In this document: positions 1 through 8,452 of the stretch, in pieces
Layout of the letters: every line of letters starts with the position of its first letter
Position numbering within the stretch: position 1 is the stretch's first letter
Origin: Campylobacter sp.
GTDB taxonomy: Bacteria; Campylobacterota; Campylobacteria; Campylobacterales; Campylobacteraceae
Direction: 5' to 3'
Length of the DNA stretch: 27,411 nt
Assembly: GCF_020024835.1 (NCBI RefSeq)
Contig: NZ_JAHHTD010000018.1
Span: forward strand, 1-27,411
Program-made: the position numbers and the translations under genes
The notes under the pieces: model-generated
The model's database searches: none
The model's input: only the letters and a program-made list of their open reading frames with translations
What the model was told of the DNA's origin: nothing

Positions 1-1335
1 ATATAATTTTCTTTTTCCTTGTTTCTCTAAAAAATTATCTCCACTAATAATACCATCAATATAGCTTTGACATTCTAAAATCTCTTCTTTATCAAGATTT
101 TTATTCCAATGATTTTCATGATATGAAGTAGAATCATAATTAAACCCATTAACATCAAAAAACCAGCTATCAGGTAAAGCTCCTCTATCATAACAAATAA
201 ATTTAATATTATTTTTTCTTACAAAATCATATATAGCATATCTTTTTTCATTACCATAAGGATTTGGAAATAACACTGCATTAATCTTTTCATCTTTAAT
301 AAAATTTAAAAATTTATCTTGTTGAAAATTCTCACCATCAAAAAAAGAACTCTCTTTCTTACTTTGAATTTTTCCAAGATATGGAATAATATCTTTTAAA
401 GAATCTAAAACTAACTTATCATTGTTACACAATAGTAATATTTTGTTATTTAATACACTTTTATTAAGCAAAGGTATAATTTGATATTTTTTTAAACTCT
501 TTAAATTCTCATAAAATTTCTTATGATTTTTTCTACGATTTGACATATAATTATTTTGATTAGGTTCTTCATGAAAAAAGTGATACATATACACACCATG
601 AAAACTCATCTCATAGCCAAGCAAAGAAAACCAAGCTCTAAAACCTTTAAATTTTCTAATATTCCAAGTGCCTTCATCATAACAAAGCGCCTTTGGTGTT
701 TTCGAAAAAATTGTAGTATTAAATAACAATCTTGCAAAGAAATCATGATCTTCATAGCTATGACCTACAAATTCACTATTATTACCACCTAATACTAAAA
801 ATTTATGCCTATTTAAAACAATAGTACTTGATACTAAAGAAAAATACTTTATTAAAGTTCGCTTTCCGCTGATAAGATCGTTTTTAATAATATCATCCCA
901 CAATTTTTTATCTTGCTTATAGATATATTCACTGCCTTCTTTACTAAGATACACCACAGGTAAAACTAAAATTTCATTAACATTTTGTGAGATATTTTTA
1001 ATATCTATAAGATTTAAAATTTTCTCTAAAGAGTATGAAGAAATATAACAATCTACATCTAAAAACGTAATCACCTTAGCACTGGCAAAACTCGCACCAA
1101 GATTACGACACTTACCTTGTGAGAAAAAATCTACCTGACTTTCATCTTTTATATAAATATGCCCATTATTTTCTATAAGGTCTTTTAAATTATGCTCTAA
1201 AGATGAATACCCCTCGACAAAAATATACTCAACATTATGATCACTCTTATACTCATTTGCTTTATATATTACTCTTTCTCTTATATAACTTCTTTCCTCG
1301 CTTAAACCAAATGGAATAATAATAGAAAGTTTCAC
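1..1335 (-). CDS. Two-domain capsule glycosyltransferase, 3'-truncated by window edge
   Basis: The frame is open for 445 codons and has no stop before the window edge, so the C-terminus is missing. The N-terminal half is a family 2 (GT-A) glycosyltransferase: it begins with the beta-strand KLSIIIPF, has a DVD metal/nucleotide-sugar motif at residues 93-95 and an acidic EDHD motif at 195-198 where the catalytic base is expected. The region from about residue 295 looks like a second domain. Its DRGALP motif at 383-388, followed by a GFNYDS segment, recalls capsule polysaccharide transferases of the KpsC/KpsS type, but this is a weaker match. The start is GTG, because the nearby ATG is followed at once by a stop. 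An AGGA ribosome site lies five bases upstream inside kpsF, and the gene overlaps kpsF by four bases. It probably adds a sugar to the capsule in the cytoplasm; donor and linkage cannot be told. Confidence 0.82.
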   Translation of the reverse strand, partial: MKLSIIIPFGLSEERSYIRERVIYKANEYKSDHNVEYIFVEGYSSLEHNLKDLIENNGHIYIKDESQVDFFSQGKCRNLGASFASAKVITFLDVDCYISSYSLEKILNLIDIKNISQNVNEILVLPVVYLSKEGSEYIYKQDKKLWDDIIKNDLISGKRTLIKYFSLVSSTIVLNRHKFLVLGGNNSEFVGHSYEDHDFFARLLFNTTIFSKTPKALCYDEGTWNIRKFKGFRAWFSLLGYEMSFHGVYMYHFFHEEPNQNNYMSNRRKNHKKFYENLKSLKKYQIIPLLNKSVLNNKILLLCNNDKLVLDSLKDIIPYLGKIQSKKESSFFDGENFQQDKFLNFIKDEKINAVLFPNPYGNEKRYAIYDFVRKNNIKFICYDRGALPDSWFFDVNGFNYDSTSYHENHWNKNLDKEEILECQSYIDGIISGDNFLEKQGKRKLY

Positions 1336-2288
1336 ATATTTCCTATCGCATAAAGTTGTATAATACCTACTATTTTTGTATCTTGTGTAACAATTATTTC
1401 TTTAATTTTATGCTTTAACATAAGCTCTTCAGCCTCACTAGCCATAGTATTTGCTTCTATAGTTTTAGGATTAAGACTCATTATTTCTTTAGCTTTGAAA
1501 TCAAATCTTGGCTTAATATTATTTTTTAAAGCTCTTCTTAAATCTCCATCAGTGATTATGCCGACTAAATTTTCATTTTCTAATACTATACAAAGTCCAA
1601 GTTTTCCACTCGTCATAACATCAATTAATTCTTTAAATTCACTTTCAGGAGAAACTATAGGTAATCTTTTTGATACCATTAAATCACTAACTCTAGTTAA
1701 AAGTTTTTTACCTAAACTTCCACCTGGATGAAATAAAGCAAAATCGTCTGGTTTAAAATGTCTTTTTTTCATCAAAACTGCAGCTAAAGCATCACCTATA
1801 GCTAAAGTAGCGGTTGTAGAAGACATTGGAGCAAGTTGCAATGGACACGCCTCTTTTTTGATAGCTACATTAATAAAATAATCTGCTTGTTTTACTAAGG
1901 TTGATTTTGCATTACCTGCCATAACAATCAAAGGAATACGTCGTCTTTTAACTACTGGTATAAGTTTTAAAATCTCTTCAGTTTCACCAGAATTTGATAT
2001 AGCTAAAAGCACATCACTACTTGTAAGCATACCAAGATCTCCATGTAAAGCTTCACCTGGATGCATAAAAAAGCTAGGTGTTCCAGTGCTTGCTAAAGTA
2101 GCAGCTATTTTAGCACCTATATGACCTGATTTTCCCATACCAGTTACAACACATCTACCTTTAATAGAAAAAATCAACTCTACGCTTTTAATAAAATCAT
2201 CATTTAAATGATTAATTAAATCTAAAATCGCTCTAGATTCTATCTCTAAAACTTCTTTTGCTATTTCAAACATACTATTTTGAGTCAT
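1332..2288 (-). CDS. kpsF: Arabinose-5-phosphate isomerase KpsF
   Basis: Interconverts ribulose-5-phosphate and arabinose-5-phosphate, the first step to CMP-Kdo used in capsule linkers and lipooligosaccharide. The 318-residue length is normal. An SIS domain covers roughly residues 35-175, with the SNSGET phosphate-binding motif at 98-103 and HPGGSLG at 187-193. Two CBS domains follow (about 203-258 and 268-318). The active-site residues I remember for E. coli KdsD (K59, E111, E152, H193) appear here as K53, E105, E146 and H187, all at the same offset. The ATG is preceded by GAGG, which overlaps the kpsD stop codon; the gap is eight bases, so translation is probably coupled. A paralogue for lipooligosaccharide Kdo may exist elsewhere. 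Confidence 0.95.
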   Translation of the reverse strand: MTQNSMFEIAKEVLEIESRAILDLINHLNDDFIKSVELIFSIKGRCVVTGMGKSGHIGAKIAATLASTGTPSFFMHPGEALHGDLGMLTSSDVLLAISNSGETEEILKLIPVVKRRRIPLIVMAGNAKSTLVKQADYFINVAIKKEACPLQLAPMSSTTATLAIGDALAAVLMKKRHFKPDDFALFHPGGSLGKKLLTRVSDLMVSKRLPIVSPESEFKELIDVMTSGKLGLCIVLENENLVGIITDGDLRRALKNNIKPRFDFKAKEIMSLNPKTIEANTMASEAEELMLKHKIKEIIVTQDTKIVGIIQLYAIGNM

Positions 2289-2296
2289 TTTTTACC

Positions 2297-3949
2297 TCAT
2301 AAATTCAAAACAACATTGGTTGCAATAGCTATTTGATATAAAATTTGAGTTAGCATACTCACAACTTGTAAATTTTGACTATCTATTTTTGGTAAAACCA
2401 ATATAGAATCTCCTGCTCTAATATTTGCTGAACTTCTACCATTGTATTTTGTCGCTTTTCCATTAGCATTAATAACTAAAACTCTTGAAATATCAGCTCT
2501 ATCACTATAACCACCAGCTAGATTAATATAATATCTTAATTTCTCTTTATTCATATACACAAAAGCTCCAGGTATGGAAACTTCACCTTGAACTAAAACT
2601 ATATTGTTTTTAGCTGGAATATTAATAATATCACCATCTTCTAAAACAACAGCCTTATAAGCTTTTACATTATCAATGACAATTTGCCCTTTTGGCTCAA
2701 CTTGCTTAGCACGCTCAATAAAATCTAAAATTGTCTTTGCTTGAGTGGCTCTTATACTAGCTTGTTCAGCATTTACAGATGAACTTGTAAGGGCTAATGT
2801 TTCAAGTTCTTTAAGTTGAGCATTTATGAGTTGTTTTTGAGTGGCTGCTACACTTTTTCTAAATACTTGCAAAGCTTGCATATTTGATTGTGGATTTGCA
2901 TCAATCATACTAACTATATCAGCTAAAGTAGTGCCTCTTTTTACAACTATAGAATGCAAACCATTATGCTCACCTTCTATTTGTATATTAATATTTTGTG
3001 CAGTATAATCAGGCCTAAATTCAATTTCATCGCCTGCGTGTAATATTACATCTAAAAAATCTTTTTTTGTATAAGCATCTATTTGCAATTTATGATCAGC
3101 TCTATAACTTTTAACTACTGCATTTGTTACTATAGGTTTAGCACCGGCAATATTTGCTATATCAGCTAAAGTTTTAATATCTTCACTCAATTCAAATCTA
3201 AAAGGTTTTTGCACATCACCATTAACAAAAACATAATCTTTTACACTACCTACTAAAATTACATCACCCATTCTAAATGGGAAAAGCCCCAACTCACCTT
3301 TTAATAAAAAATCATATAAATCAATTCTTTTAATGACTTGATTATCTCTTAAAATTTCAATCTCTCTAAAACTTCCATATTCTAAATTAATACCTTTTGC
3401 CTTATCAATATACTGGATAACAGAATCTGAACTCAAACCTTGATAAAGACCTGGTTGATTTACATTACCTGTTACAAAAACTGAGACATTTTGATAAATA
3501 TCCATATCTGCATACACATAAACATTACTCTTATAAATTTTATTTATTGCCTTGGTAATAACACTTACTAAAGCACTATTTTTTACTCCTAAAAGATTAA
3601 TCGCTCCAACTCTAGGAATAAAAATATTTCCTTGAGAATCTACAACTAAAGTTTGTATAAACTCAACAGCACCCCAAATTTTAACATTAATCTTATCCCC
3701 TACAGCTAGCTTATAATCTGGATTATAAATATGCTGTGTAAATTTTGTAAAATTTCCATTAAATAAATGTGCTCCAAAAACTTTTATCGTAGAAAACTGA
3801 GTTTGATTTAAATCACTATTATTACTATCATAACTAATTTGTTTTTCTTTATTAACAAATGACTCATTTTGAACCTTAGTTATTTGAGAAACATCTACTG
3901 CACCAAATATAAGTAATGGTAAAATTAAACATAATAAAATCTTTTTCAT
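2297..3949 (-). CDS. kpsD: Capsule polysaccharide export protein KpsD
   Basis: Periplasmic/outer-membrane component of the group 2-type capsule exporter (OPX family), carrying polysaccharide from the KpsE-KpsMT complex to the surface. The 550-residue protein starts with a clear signal peptide (MKKILLCLILPLLIFG). A polysaccharide-export domain spans about residues 75-170, with the AVGDKINVKIWG strand that is typical of the family, and is followed by repeated SLBB-type beta-grasp segments, for example around VFVNGDVQKPF and VLVQGEVSIPGAF. A helical insert lies near residues 350-415. I see no lipobox, so it is unlikely to be a lipoprotein like Wza. Its ATG overlaps the kpsE stop by one base (TAATG), which implies translational coupling. 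Confidence 0.95.
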   Translation of the reverse strand: MKKILLCLILPLLIFGAVDVSQITKVQNESFVNKEKQISYDSNNSDLNQTQFSTIKVFGAHLFNGNFTKFTQHIYNPDYKLAVGDKINVKIWGAVEFIQTLVVDSQGNIFIPRVGAINLLGVKNSALVSVITKAINKIYKSNVYVYADMDIYQNVSVFVTGNVNQPGLYQGLSSDSVIQYIDKAKGINLEYGSFREIEILRDNQVIKRIDLYDFLLKGELGLFPFRMGDVILVGSVKDYVFVNGDVQKPFRFELSEDIKTLADIANIAGAKPIVTNAVVKSYRADHKLQIDAYTKKDFLDVILHAGDEIEFRPDYTAQNINIQIEGEHNGLHSIVVKRGTTLADIVSMIDANPQSNMQALQVFRKSVAATQKQLINAQLKELETLALTSSSVNAEQASIRATQAKTILDFIERAKQVEPKGQIVIDNVKAYKAVVLEDGDIINIPAKNNIVLVQGEVSIPGAFVYMNKEKLRYYINLAGGYSDRADISRVLVINANGKATKYNGRSSANIRAGDSILVLPKIDSQNLQVVSMLTQILYQIAIATNVVLNL

Positions 3950-5064
3950 TAGTATCTATGCTCCTCAATAATCATTTTAATAAATTTAGCAATACCAAAA
4001 ATTAAAGATAAAATCATAAAAGCTGTTAGAATATTATATAAAGTTTCAGGATATTTTGCACTTTGTGGCAAACTTGGACTTTGTATAATAACCACTTGTT
4101 TAATTTTTCTCAAAGCTTCAATTCTGGCAGTTTCATAAGCTTTTAAAGCGGCAGTATAAGCACTTTCTGCAAAACCAACCTCTATGGTCAGATCTTGAAA
4201 TTTAGCCGCTAAATCATTTAATTTTTGTGAATATTTTGATGAAGTTATTTTAGCCTTTTCTTTTTGAAGTTGCTTTTTTAATGCTGTAATTTCTGATTTT
4301 ATAGTGATAATTTGTGGTGCATTATCATTTATATAACTTTGCATCATTAAAAGCTCAGCCTCTTTTGTGGCTATTTTAGCCTCAATCTCACTCAAAAGCT
4401 TTAAAATTCCTTCTGACTGCTTTAATGGATCAAAAACACCATATTTATTTTGAAAAGCCAAAAGTTCATCTTTTGCTTTTTGAAACCTTTGTTTAAATTT
4501 AAATAATTCTTCCTCAGCAAAAGCCATTTGCTCTCTTGCAGTTTTATGTGAAATTTCATTAATAAATCTTTCACTTTCTTTAACTATAGTAGTAGCTATT
4601 AAATGAGCGTCTTCAGGTTCAAATCCTTCTACTTCTATCTTAAATATTCCACTACCTAAATTTTCTTCTACAATTTTTACACGTTTTTGATAGTATTTTA
4701 AAAAACTTTCTTGACTCATAGAATTTGATACGCTATAGAAAATATCTAATTTATGTTTCTCATAAAGCTCTTTAATTTTGATTTTTTCTTCTAAAATTTT
4801 TAACATATCTAAAGAATGAATATAAAATTTTAGATATTTTGTATCTTCGCTAGAAAAAGAATTATTTGTAAGCAACGAAGCTAGACCATTAACTGCTGAA
4901 TTACCGCCTGTAGTTGATTTAACGCTAAGTATGCTCTCGCTTACATAGCGATCTGCTGCTAAAAAAAAATAATAAAATACTACAAAAAACATTGCAATCA
5001 AAACAATTTTAAATGAATGTAAAATTTCTATATTTTTAATTTTTTCAAATATTTTATTTTGCAT
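3949..5064 (-). CDS. kpsE: Capsule export inner-membrane protein KpsE
   Basis: Polysaccharide co-polymerase-type protein linking the KpsMT ABC transporter to KpsD. It has the expected layout: a cytoplasmic N-terminus, a first membrane segment near residues 19-36, a long periplasmic region with predicted coiled coil at about 165-320, a proline-rich PSLP motif at 330-333, and a second membrane segment near 344-362 before a short charged tail. The 371-residue length is normal. An AAGGA ribosome site precedes the ATG, and the start overlaps kpsT by 11 bases. A run of nine identical bases (A9 at 4961-4969, T9 in the mRNA) sits at codons 32-35; a slip there would leave only a short peptide. Confidence 0.94.
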   Translation of the reverse strand: MQNKIFEKIKNIEILHSFKIVLIAMFFVVFYYFFLAADRYVSESILSVKSTTGGNSAVNGLASLLTNNSFSSEDTKYLKFYIHSLDMLKILEEKIKIKELYEKHKLDIFYSVSNSMSQESFLKYYQKRVKIVEENLGSGIFKIEVEGFEPEDAHLIATTIVKESERFINEISHKTAREQMAFAEEELFKFKQRFQKAKDELLAFQNKYGVFDPLKQSEGILKLLSEIEAKIATKEAELLMMQSYINDNAPQIITIKSEITALKKQLQKEKAKITSSKYSQKLNDLAAKFQDLTIEVGFAESAYTAALKAYETARIEALRKIKQVVIIQSPSLPQSAKYPETLYNILTAFMILSLIFGIAKFIKMIIEEHRY

Positions 5065-5722
5065 TAATCATTCCTTGATACACAGCTATACCTTCTTCTA
5101 TATCATCATAAACACTTGCTTGGCCATTTTGCATAAATATGATTTTATCACACCATTGTTTAATTTCAGCAACATTATGTGAAACCATAATCACTTTAGA
5201 TTTACTTAGTTGTTCCTTATAAAGTTTAAGACTTTTTTCTTGGAAACTTGGATCTCCAACTGCGCCAGCTTCATCGATCAAATAATAATCAAAATCAAAT
5301 GCCATACTAAGTCCAAAAGAAATCCTAGCACTCATTCCTGCTGAATATGTATTCATAGGTTCATTAAAAAATTTTCCAAGTTCAGCAAATTCTTCAACAA
5401 ATTCTACTTTTTTATCTAATTCTTTCCCTTTATATCCATACACTCTTGCAACAAATTTTACATTATCTCTAGCTGACAATCTATGTTGGAAAGCTCCACC
5501 CAAACCCAAGGGCCAAGATAATTTTTTATTAGTTATAATTTTTCCACGATCAGGTAATTCAGAACCACTTAATAATTTCATTAAGGTTGATTTACCAGCT
5601 CCATTACATCCCATTAAACCTATACTACAATTTTCAGGAAATTCAAAAGATAAATCTTTAAAAACATAATGTCTTCCATGAGTTAAAGGATATGATTTAG
5701 TTAAATTTACTAATTTAATCAT
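5054..5722 (-). CDS. kpsT: Capsule export ABC transporter ATPase KpsT
   Basis: ATP-binding subunit that powers capsule export with KpsM at the inner membrane. Walker A is GCNGAGKST (residues 38-46). The ABC signature is the divergent YSAGMSARI (126-134), as usual for polysaccharide exporters in place of LSGGQ. Walker B ends in YLIDEA (147-152), and the switch histidine is in SHN (181-183). The 222-residue length is normal for a single nucleotide-binding domain. The start has GAGG upstream and overlaps the kpsM stop by four bases (ATGA), which fits equal synthesis of the two subunits. Confidence 0.96.
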   Translation of the reverse strand: MIKLVNLTKSYPLTHGRHYVFKDLSFEFPENCSIGLMGCNGAGKSTLMKLLSGSELPDRGKIITNKKLSWPLGLGGAFQHRLSARDNVKFVARVYGYKGKELDKKVEFVEEFAELGKFFNEPMNTYSAGMSARISFGLSMAFDFDYYLIDEAGAVGDPSFQEKSLKLYKEQLSKSKVIMVSHNVAEIKQWCDKIIFMQNGQASVYDDIEEGIAVYQGMINAK

Positions 5723-6501
5723 GTTTTCCTCACAGCAACAATAGCCTGTCTATTATAATAATATAAAAATAAAGCTATAAATAAAATAATGCACATCCAA
5801 ACTAAAGGATAAGTATAATTATAATCATCTTGTAAAGGATAGTGGTCAAAAAAATTATATTTTAAAAGTTCCATAATATGTATTAAAGGGTTGTAATAAA
5901 GAAATTTTAATATATATTTAGGAGTTAAAAAAGTTGGAAAAATAATACCAGATATCCAGTAGAATATTACACTAAAATAGCCAAAAAATACTTTAAGTAA
6001 ATCGGCAAAATGTCCAATTACTGCAAAACATATCCCTAAAGAAAATGCAAATAACAATAATAATAAAAACGAAAATATTACTCCTAAAAAATGTCTTGGT
6101 AAGACATCATAATGAATAAACCATCCCGCTATAAACATAATAAGCACAAAAATTGTTGAGTAAATACAAAATTCTAGTAGTGCTCTTGCTATAAAAACAT
6201 GTATAGGTCTTACTGGTTTATAAGCAAATAAAGGTAAATTTGAACTTATACCATTAATAATTTGATTTATAATACTCCTAAACATAAAAAAAGGTATAAT
6301 TCCTACTGCTAAAAACATAAAAATAGGGATACCTGGTAAAGTTATTTGATGATTATATTCTCTTATAGCACTAACAATATAAACAATAGCAAAAACAAAT
6401 ATCATTGGCTCACCAATCACCCAAAAATAGCCTAAATGCTTATTAATCCCAAATCTAGTCTTTAGCTCTCTAAAAAAAAGAGCATGAATGACATCGATCA
6501 T
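5719..6501 (-). CDS. kpsM: Capsule export ABC transporter permease KpsM
   Basis: Membrane subunit of the capsule exporter (ABC-2 family). From the chosen ATG the protein begins MIDVIHALFFRELKTRFG, the amphipathic N-terminus typical of KpsM, followed by about six membrane segments; total length is 260 residues. The frame stays open for 48 more codons upstream, but I reject that extension: an AAAGG site lies just before this ATG, the extra residues do not look like KpsM, and they would cover the divergent promoter. It is the first gene of the capsule export operon seen here, and a TATAAT at 6541-6536 on the minus strand is suitably placed. Confidence 0.94.
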   Translation of the reverse strand: MIDVIHALFFRELKTRFGINKHLGYFWVIGEPMIFVFAIVYIVSAIREYNHQITLPGIPIFMFLAVGIIPFFMFRSIINQIINGISSNLPLFAYKPVRPIHVFIARALLEFCIYSTIFVLIMFIAGWFIHYDVLPRHFLGVIFSFLLLLLFAFSLGICFAVIGHFADLLKVFFGYFSVIFYWISGIIFPTFLTPKYILKFLYYNPLIHIMELLKYNFFDHYPLQDDYNYTYPLVWMCIILFIALFLYYYNRQAIVAVRKT

Positions 6502-6535
6502 ATTTTTACCTTTATCAAAATTAAAAAACTTTTGT

Positions 6536-6541
6536 ATTATA
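6536..6541 (-). promoter_or_regulatory. -10 box for the kps operon
   Basis: A perfect TATAAT on the minus strand lies 34 bases before the kpsM ATG, in the 76-base gap shared with the divergent DUF455 gene. There is no clear -35, which is normal for Campylobacter sigma-70 promoters. The predicted leader is about 28 bases. Confidence 0.6.
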
Positions 6542-6555
6542 CTTTTTATTCTTAA

Positions 6556-6561
6556 TATAAT
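6556..6561 (+). promoter_or_regulatory. -10 box for the DUF455 gene
   Basis: A perfect TATAAT on the plus strand lies 16 bases before the DUF455 ATG, downstream of a T-rich stretch. It forms a divergent pair with the kpsM -10 box only 14 bases away, so the two promoters are almost back to back and may compete. Confidence 0.55.
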
Positions 6562-6577
6562 ATTTAACGAGGAAAAA

Positions 6578-7381
6578 ATGCAAATAAATTTTTTTACAAG
6601 CTTGGAGAAAATTTTATATGAAAAAGATATTGATACTAAAATCAATGATTTTAAAAATTTCTATGAAAATTTTAAGCTTGATTTATGTAAATTTGATCAT
6701 AATCATCAAGCTATAATCCAACAAAATATTCAAGCAAAAATACTTCACCCTACAAAAATACGAAGACCTAAACAAGTAAATAGCACTTTAGCACTAGCAA
6801 AAATAATTCATTCAATAGCTCATATAGAATATAGTGCCATAAATTTAGCTTTAGATGCAAGTTATCGTTTTAAAAATTTACCTCATCAATTTTATAAAGA
6901 TTGGCTTGAAGTGGCAAATGAAGAAATAAAACATTTTTTACTACTTGAAAAAATATTAAATGAATTAGGATTTAAATATGGTGATTTTAATGTTCATGAC
7001 AATCTTGAACAAGCTTTATTTTTAACTAAAGATAGCTTAGCTCAAAGAATGGGTATAGTGCATAGAGGACTTGAAGCAAAAGGACTTGATGCCAATCCTT
7101 TTGTTTTAAAAAAATTAAATTCAAGCAACCATCCTGTAAAAATATTTTTTAAAGAAATTTTTAAAATCATATTAGAAGATGAAATTCAACATGTAAATAA
7201 AGGCAATATATGGTGGGAATTTGCAAAGGATGAAAAAGATGATTATATATCTTTATGTAAAAATTTCAAAGAATTTATTTTGTTAGGAAAAAAATATAAC
7301 AAAGAAGCTAGAATCAAAGCTGGATTCAAACAAGAAGAATTAGATATGCTAAATACTTTATATAATAAAAATGGTGGTTAG
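6578..7381 (+). CDS. DUF455 ferritin-like protein
   Basis: 267-residue protein of the DUF455 family (PF04305), related to ferritin-like diiron proteins. Candidate iron ligands sit at ferritin-like spacing: E84 in AHIEYSA, E115/E116 with H119 in EEIKHF, E166 in RGLEAKG, and E200/E202 with H205 in EDEIQHV. That suggests a four-helix di-metal centre and an oxidative or hydroxylase-type role, but the substrate of this family is unknown to me. The start is chosen at the ATG preceded by GAGGAAAAA; the 30 upstream open codons have no ribosome site. The last three codons and stop lie inside the tRNA-Phe gene on the other strand. No link to its capsule or fatty-acid neighbours is evident. Confidence 0.85.
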   Translation: MQINFFTSLEKILYEKDIDTKINDFKNFYENFKLDLCKFDHNHQAIIQQNIQAKILHPTKIRRPKQVNSTLALAKIIHSIAHIEYSAINLALDASYRFKNLPHQFYKDWLEVANEEIKHFLLLEKILNELGFKYGDFNVHDNLEQALFLTKDSLAQRMGIVHRGLEAKGLDANPFVLKKLNSSNHPVKIFFKEIFKIILEDEIQHVNKGNIWWEFAKDEKDDYISLCKNFKEFILLGKKYNKEARIKAGFKQEELDMLNTLYNKNGG

Positions 7382-7447
7382 AGGCAGAATCGAACTGCCG
7401 ACACGCAGATTTTCAGTCTGCTGCTCTACCGACTGAGCTATCCAACC
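7372..7447 (-). tRNA. tRNA-Phe (GAA)
   Basis: A complete 76-base cloverleaf can be drawn on the minus strand: acceptor GGTTGGA pairing with the 3' arm, D-arm with AGCTCAG, anticodon stem GCAGA/TCTGC with loop CTGAAAA (anticodon GAA, Phe), T-arm GGCAG-TTCGATT-CTGCC, and an encoded CCA end. The 3' ten bases overlap the end of the converging DUF455 gene. It lies just downstream of accA on the same strand but has its own promoter. Confidence 0.97.
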
Positions 7448-7461
7448 AAAAATAAAATTTG

Positions 7462-7467
7462 ATTATA
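7462..7467 (-). promoter_or_regulatory. -10 box for tRNA-Phe
   Basis: TATAAT on the minus strand ends 14 bases before the first base of the tRNA, giving a 5' leader of about 7 bases. It lies in the 57-base gap after accA. Confidence 0.55.
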
Positions 7468-7504
7468 TTCTTTAATTCTTTAAAAAAAGTTGAATTTAAA
7501 ACAA

Positions 7505-8449
7505 TTACTTATTTTTTTCTGCAAATACACCCAATTTAAACATTTTTTGCATTCTTAAAGCAGCCAACTCCCTTACATCAAATTTTTCCAGTTCCTCAAT
7601 ATTTTTCAAAATATAATCACTTACATTTTTTATAGTATTTTCCTTATCTCTATGAGCTCCACTTATAGGCTCTTCAATCACATCATCAATCAACCCTTGA
7701 TTTTTTAAATCATCAGCAGTAACTTTCATAGCTTTTGTTGCAGCTTCTATTTTAGATGAATCATTCCACAAAATAGCTGCACAACCTTCTGGAGAGATTA
7801 CTGAAAATACAGAATTTTTCATCATAGCAAGCTTATCTGCAACTCCTATAGCCAAAGCTCCTCCACTTCCACCTTCACCTATAACAATAGCAATACTAAT
7901 AGTTTTTAAATTACTAAGTTCATATAAATTTCTAGCTATAGCCTCACTTTGACCTCTTTCTTCAGCACCTATTCCTGGATACGCACCTGGAGTATCTACT
8001 AAAAAAACAACAGGTATATTAAATTTTTCAGCCATTTTAGCTACTCTTAAAGCTTTTCTATAGCCTTCTGGATGAGGCATACCAAAGTTTCTATATAATT
8101 TCTCTTTTGTACCTCTTCCTTTTTGTTCGCCTATTATTATAACTTTCTTACCACCTATATACCCTATATAACAAACTATAGCAGGATCATCTCTAAAAGC
8201 CCTATCTCCATGTATCTCATAAGCATCAGTCAAAATAGCTTGAATATAATCTAAAGCATAAAGACGATCAGGATGTCTTGCAATTTGCAAGCGTTGGTAA
8301 TCACTTAAATTTTTATAAATTTTTTGTGTTTCTCTTTCAAGATTTTTCTCTAAAATTTTAACCGCCTCAACATCACCCTTGATTTTAGCATTAGCCAAAT
8401 CATCATCAATTTGTTGAATACTCTTTTCAAAATCTAAGTAAGAAGCCAT
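7505..8449 (-). CDS. accA: Acetyl-CoA carboxylase carboxyltransferase subunit alpha
   Basis: Alpha subunit of the carboxyltransferase that, with AccD, moves CO2 from biotin-AccB to acetyl-CoA to make malonyl-CoA. The 314 residues cover a full AccA: an N-terminal helical part (1-60), then a crotonase-fold domain with GEQKGRGTKEKLYRNFGMPH (about 107-126), HPEGYRKALR (126-135) and the oxyanion-hole motif GEGGSGGA (191-198). It follows fabF with a three-base gap, so it is co-transcribed with acpP and fabF. The ribosome site is weak and lies inside the end of fabF, which suggests coupled translation. Confidence 0.96.
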   Translation of the reverse strand: MASYLDFEKSIQQIDDDLANAKIKGDVEAVKILEKNLERETQKIYKNLSDYQRLQIARHPDRLYALDYIQAILTDAYEIHGDRAFRDDPAIVCYIGYIGGKKVIIIGEQKGRGTKEKLYRNFGMPHPEGYRKALRVAKMAEKFNIPVVFLVDTPGAYPGIGAEERGQSEAIARNLYELSNLKTISIAIVIGEGGSGGALAIGVADKLAMMKNSVFSVISPEGCAAILWNDSSKIEAATKAMKVTADDLKNQGLIDDVIEEPISGAHRDKENTIKNVSDYILKNIEELEKFDVRELAALRMQKMFKLGVFAEKNK

Positions 8450-8452
8450 TTA

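Noticed and set aside
6488..6577. 30-codon upstream extension of the DUF455 gene
   Set aside because: It overlaps the kpsM start and both -10 boxes; GAGGAAAAA directly before 6578 decides the start.
6502..6645. 48-codon upstream extension of kpsM
   Set aside because: It has no ribosome site at its start, is unlike KpsM N-termini and covers the divergent promoter; the ATG at 6501 has AAAGG.
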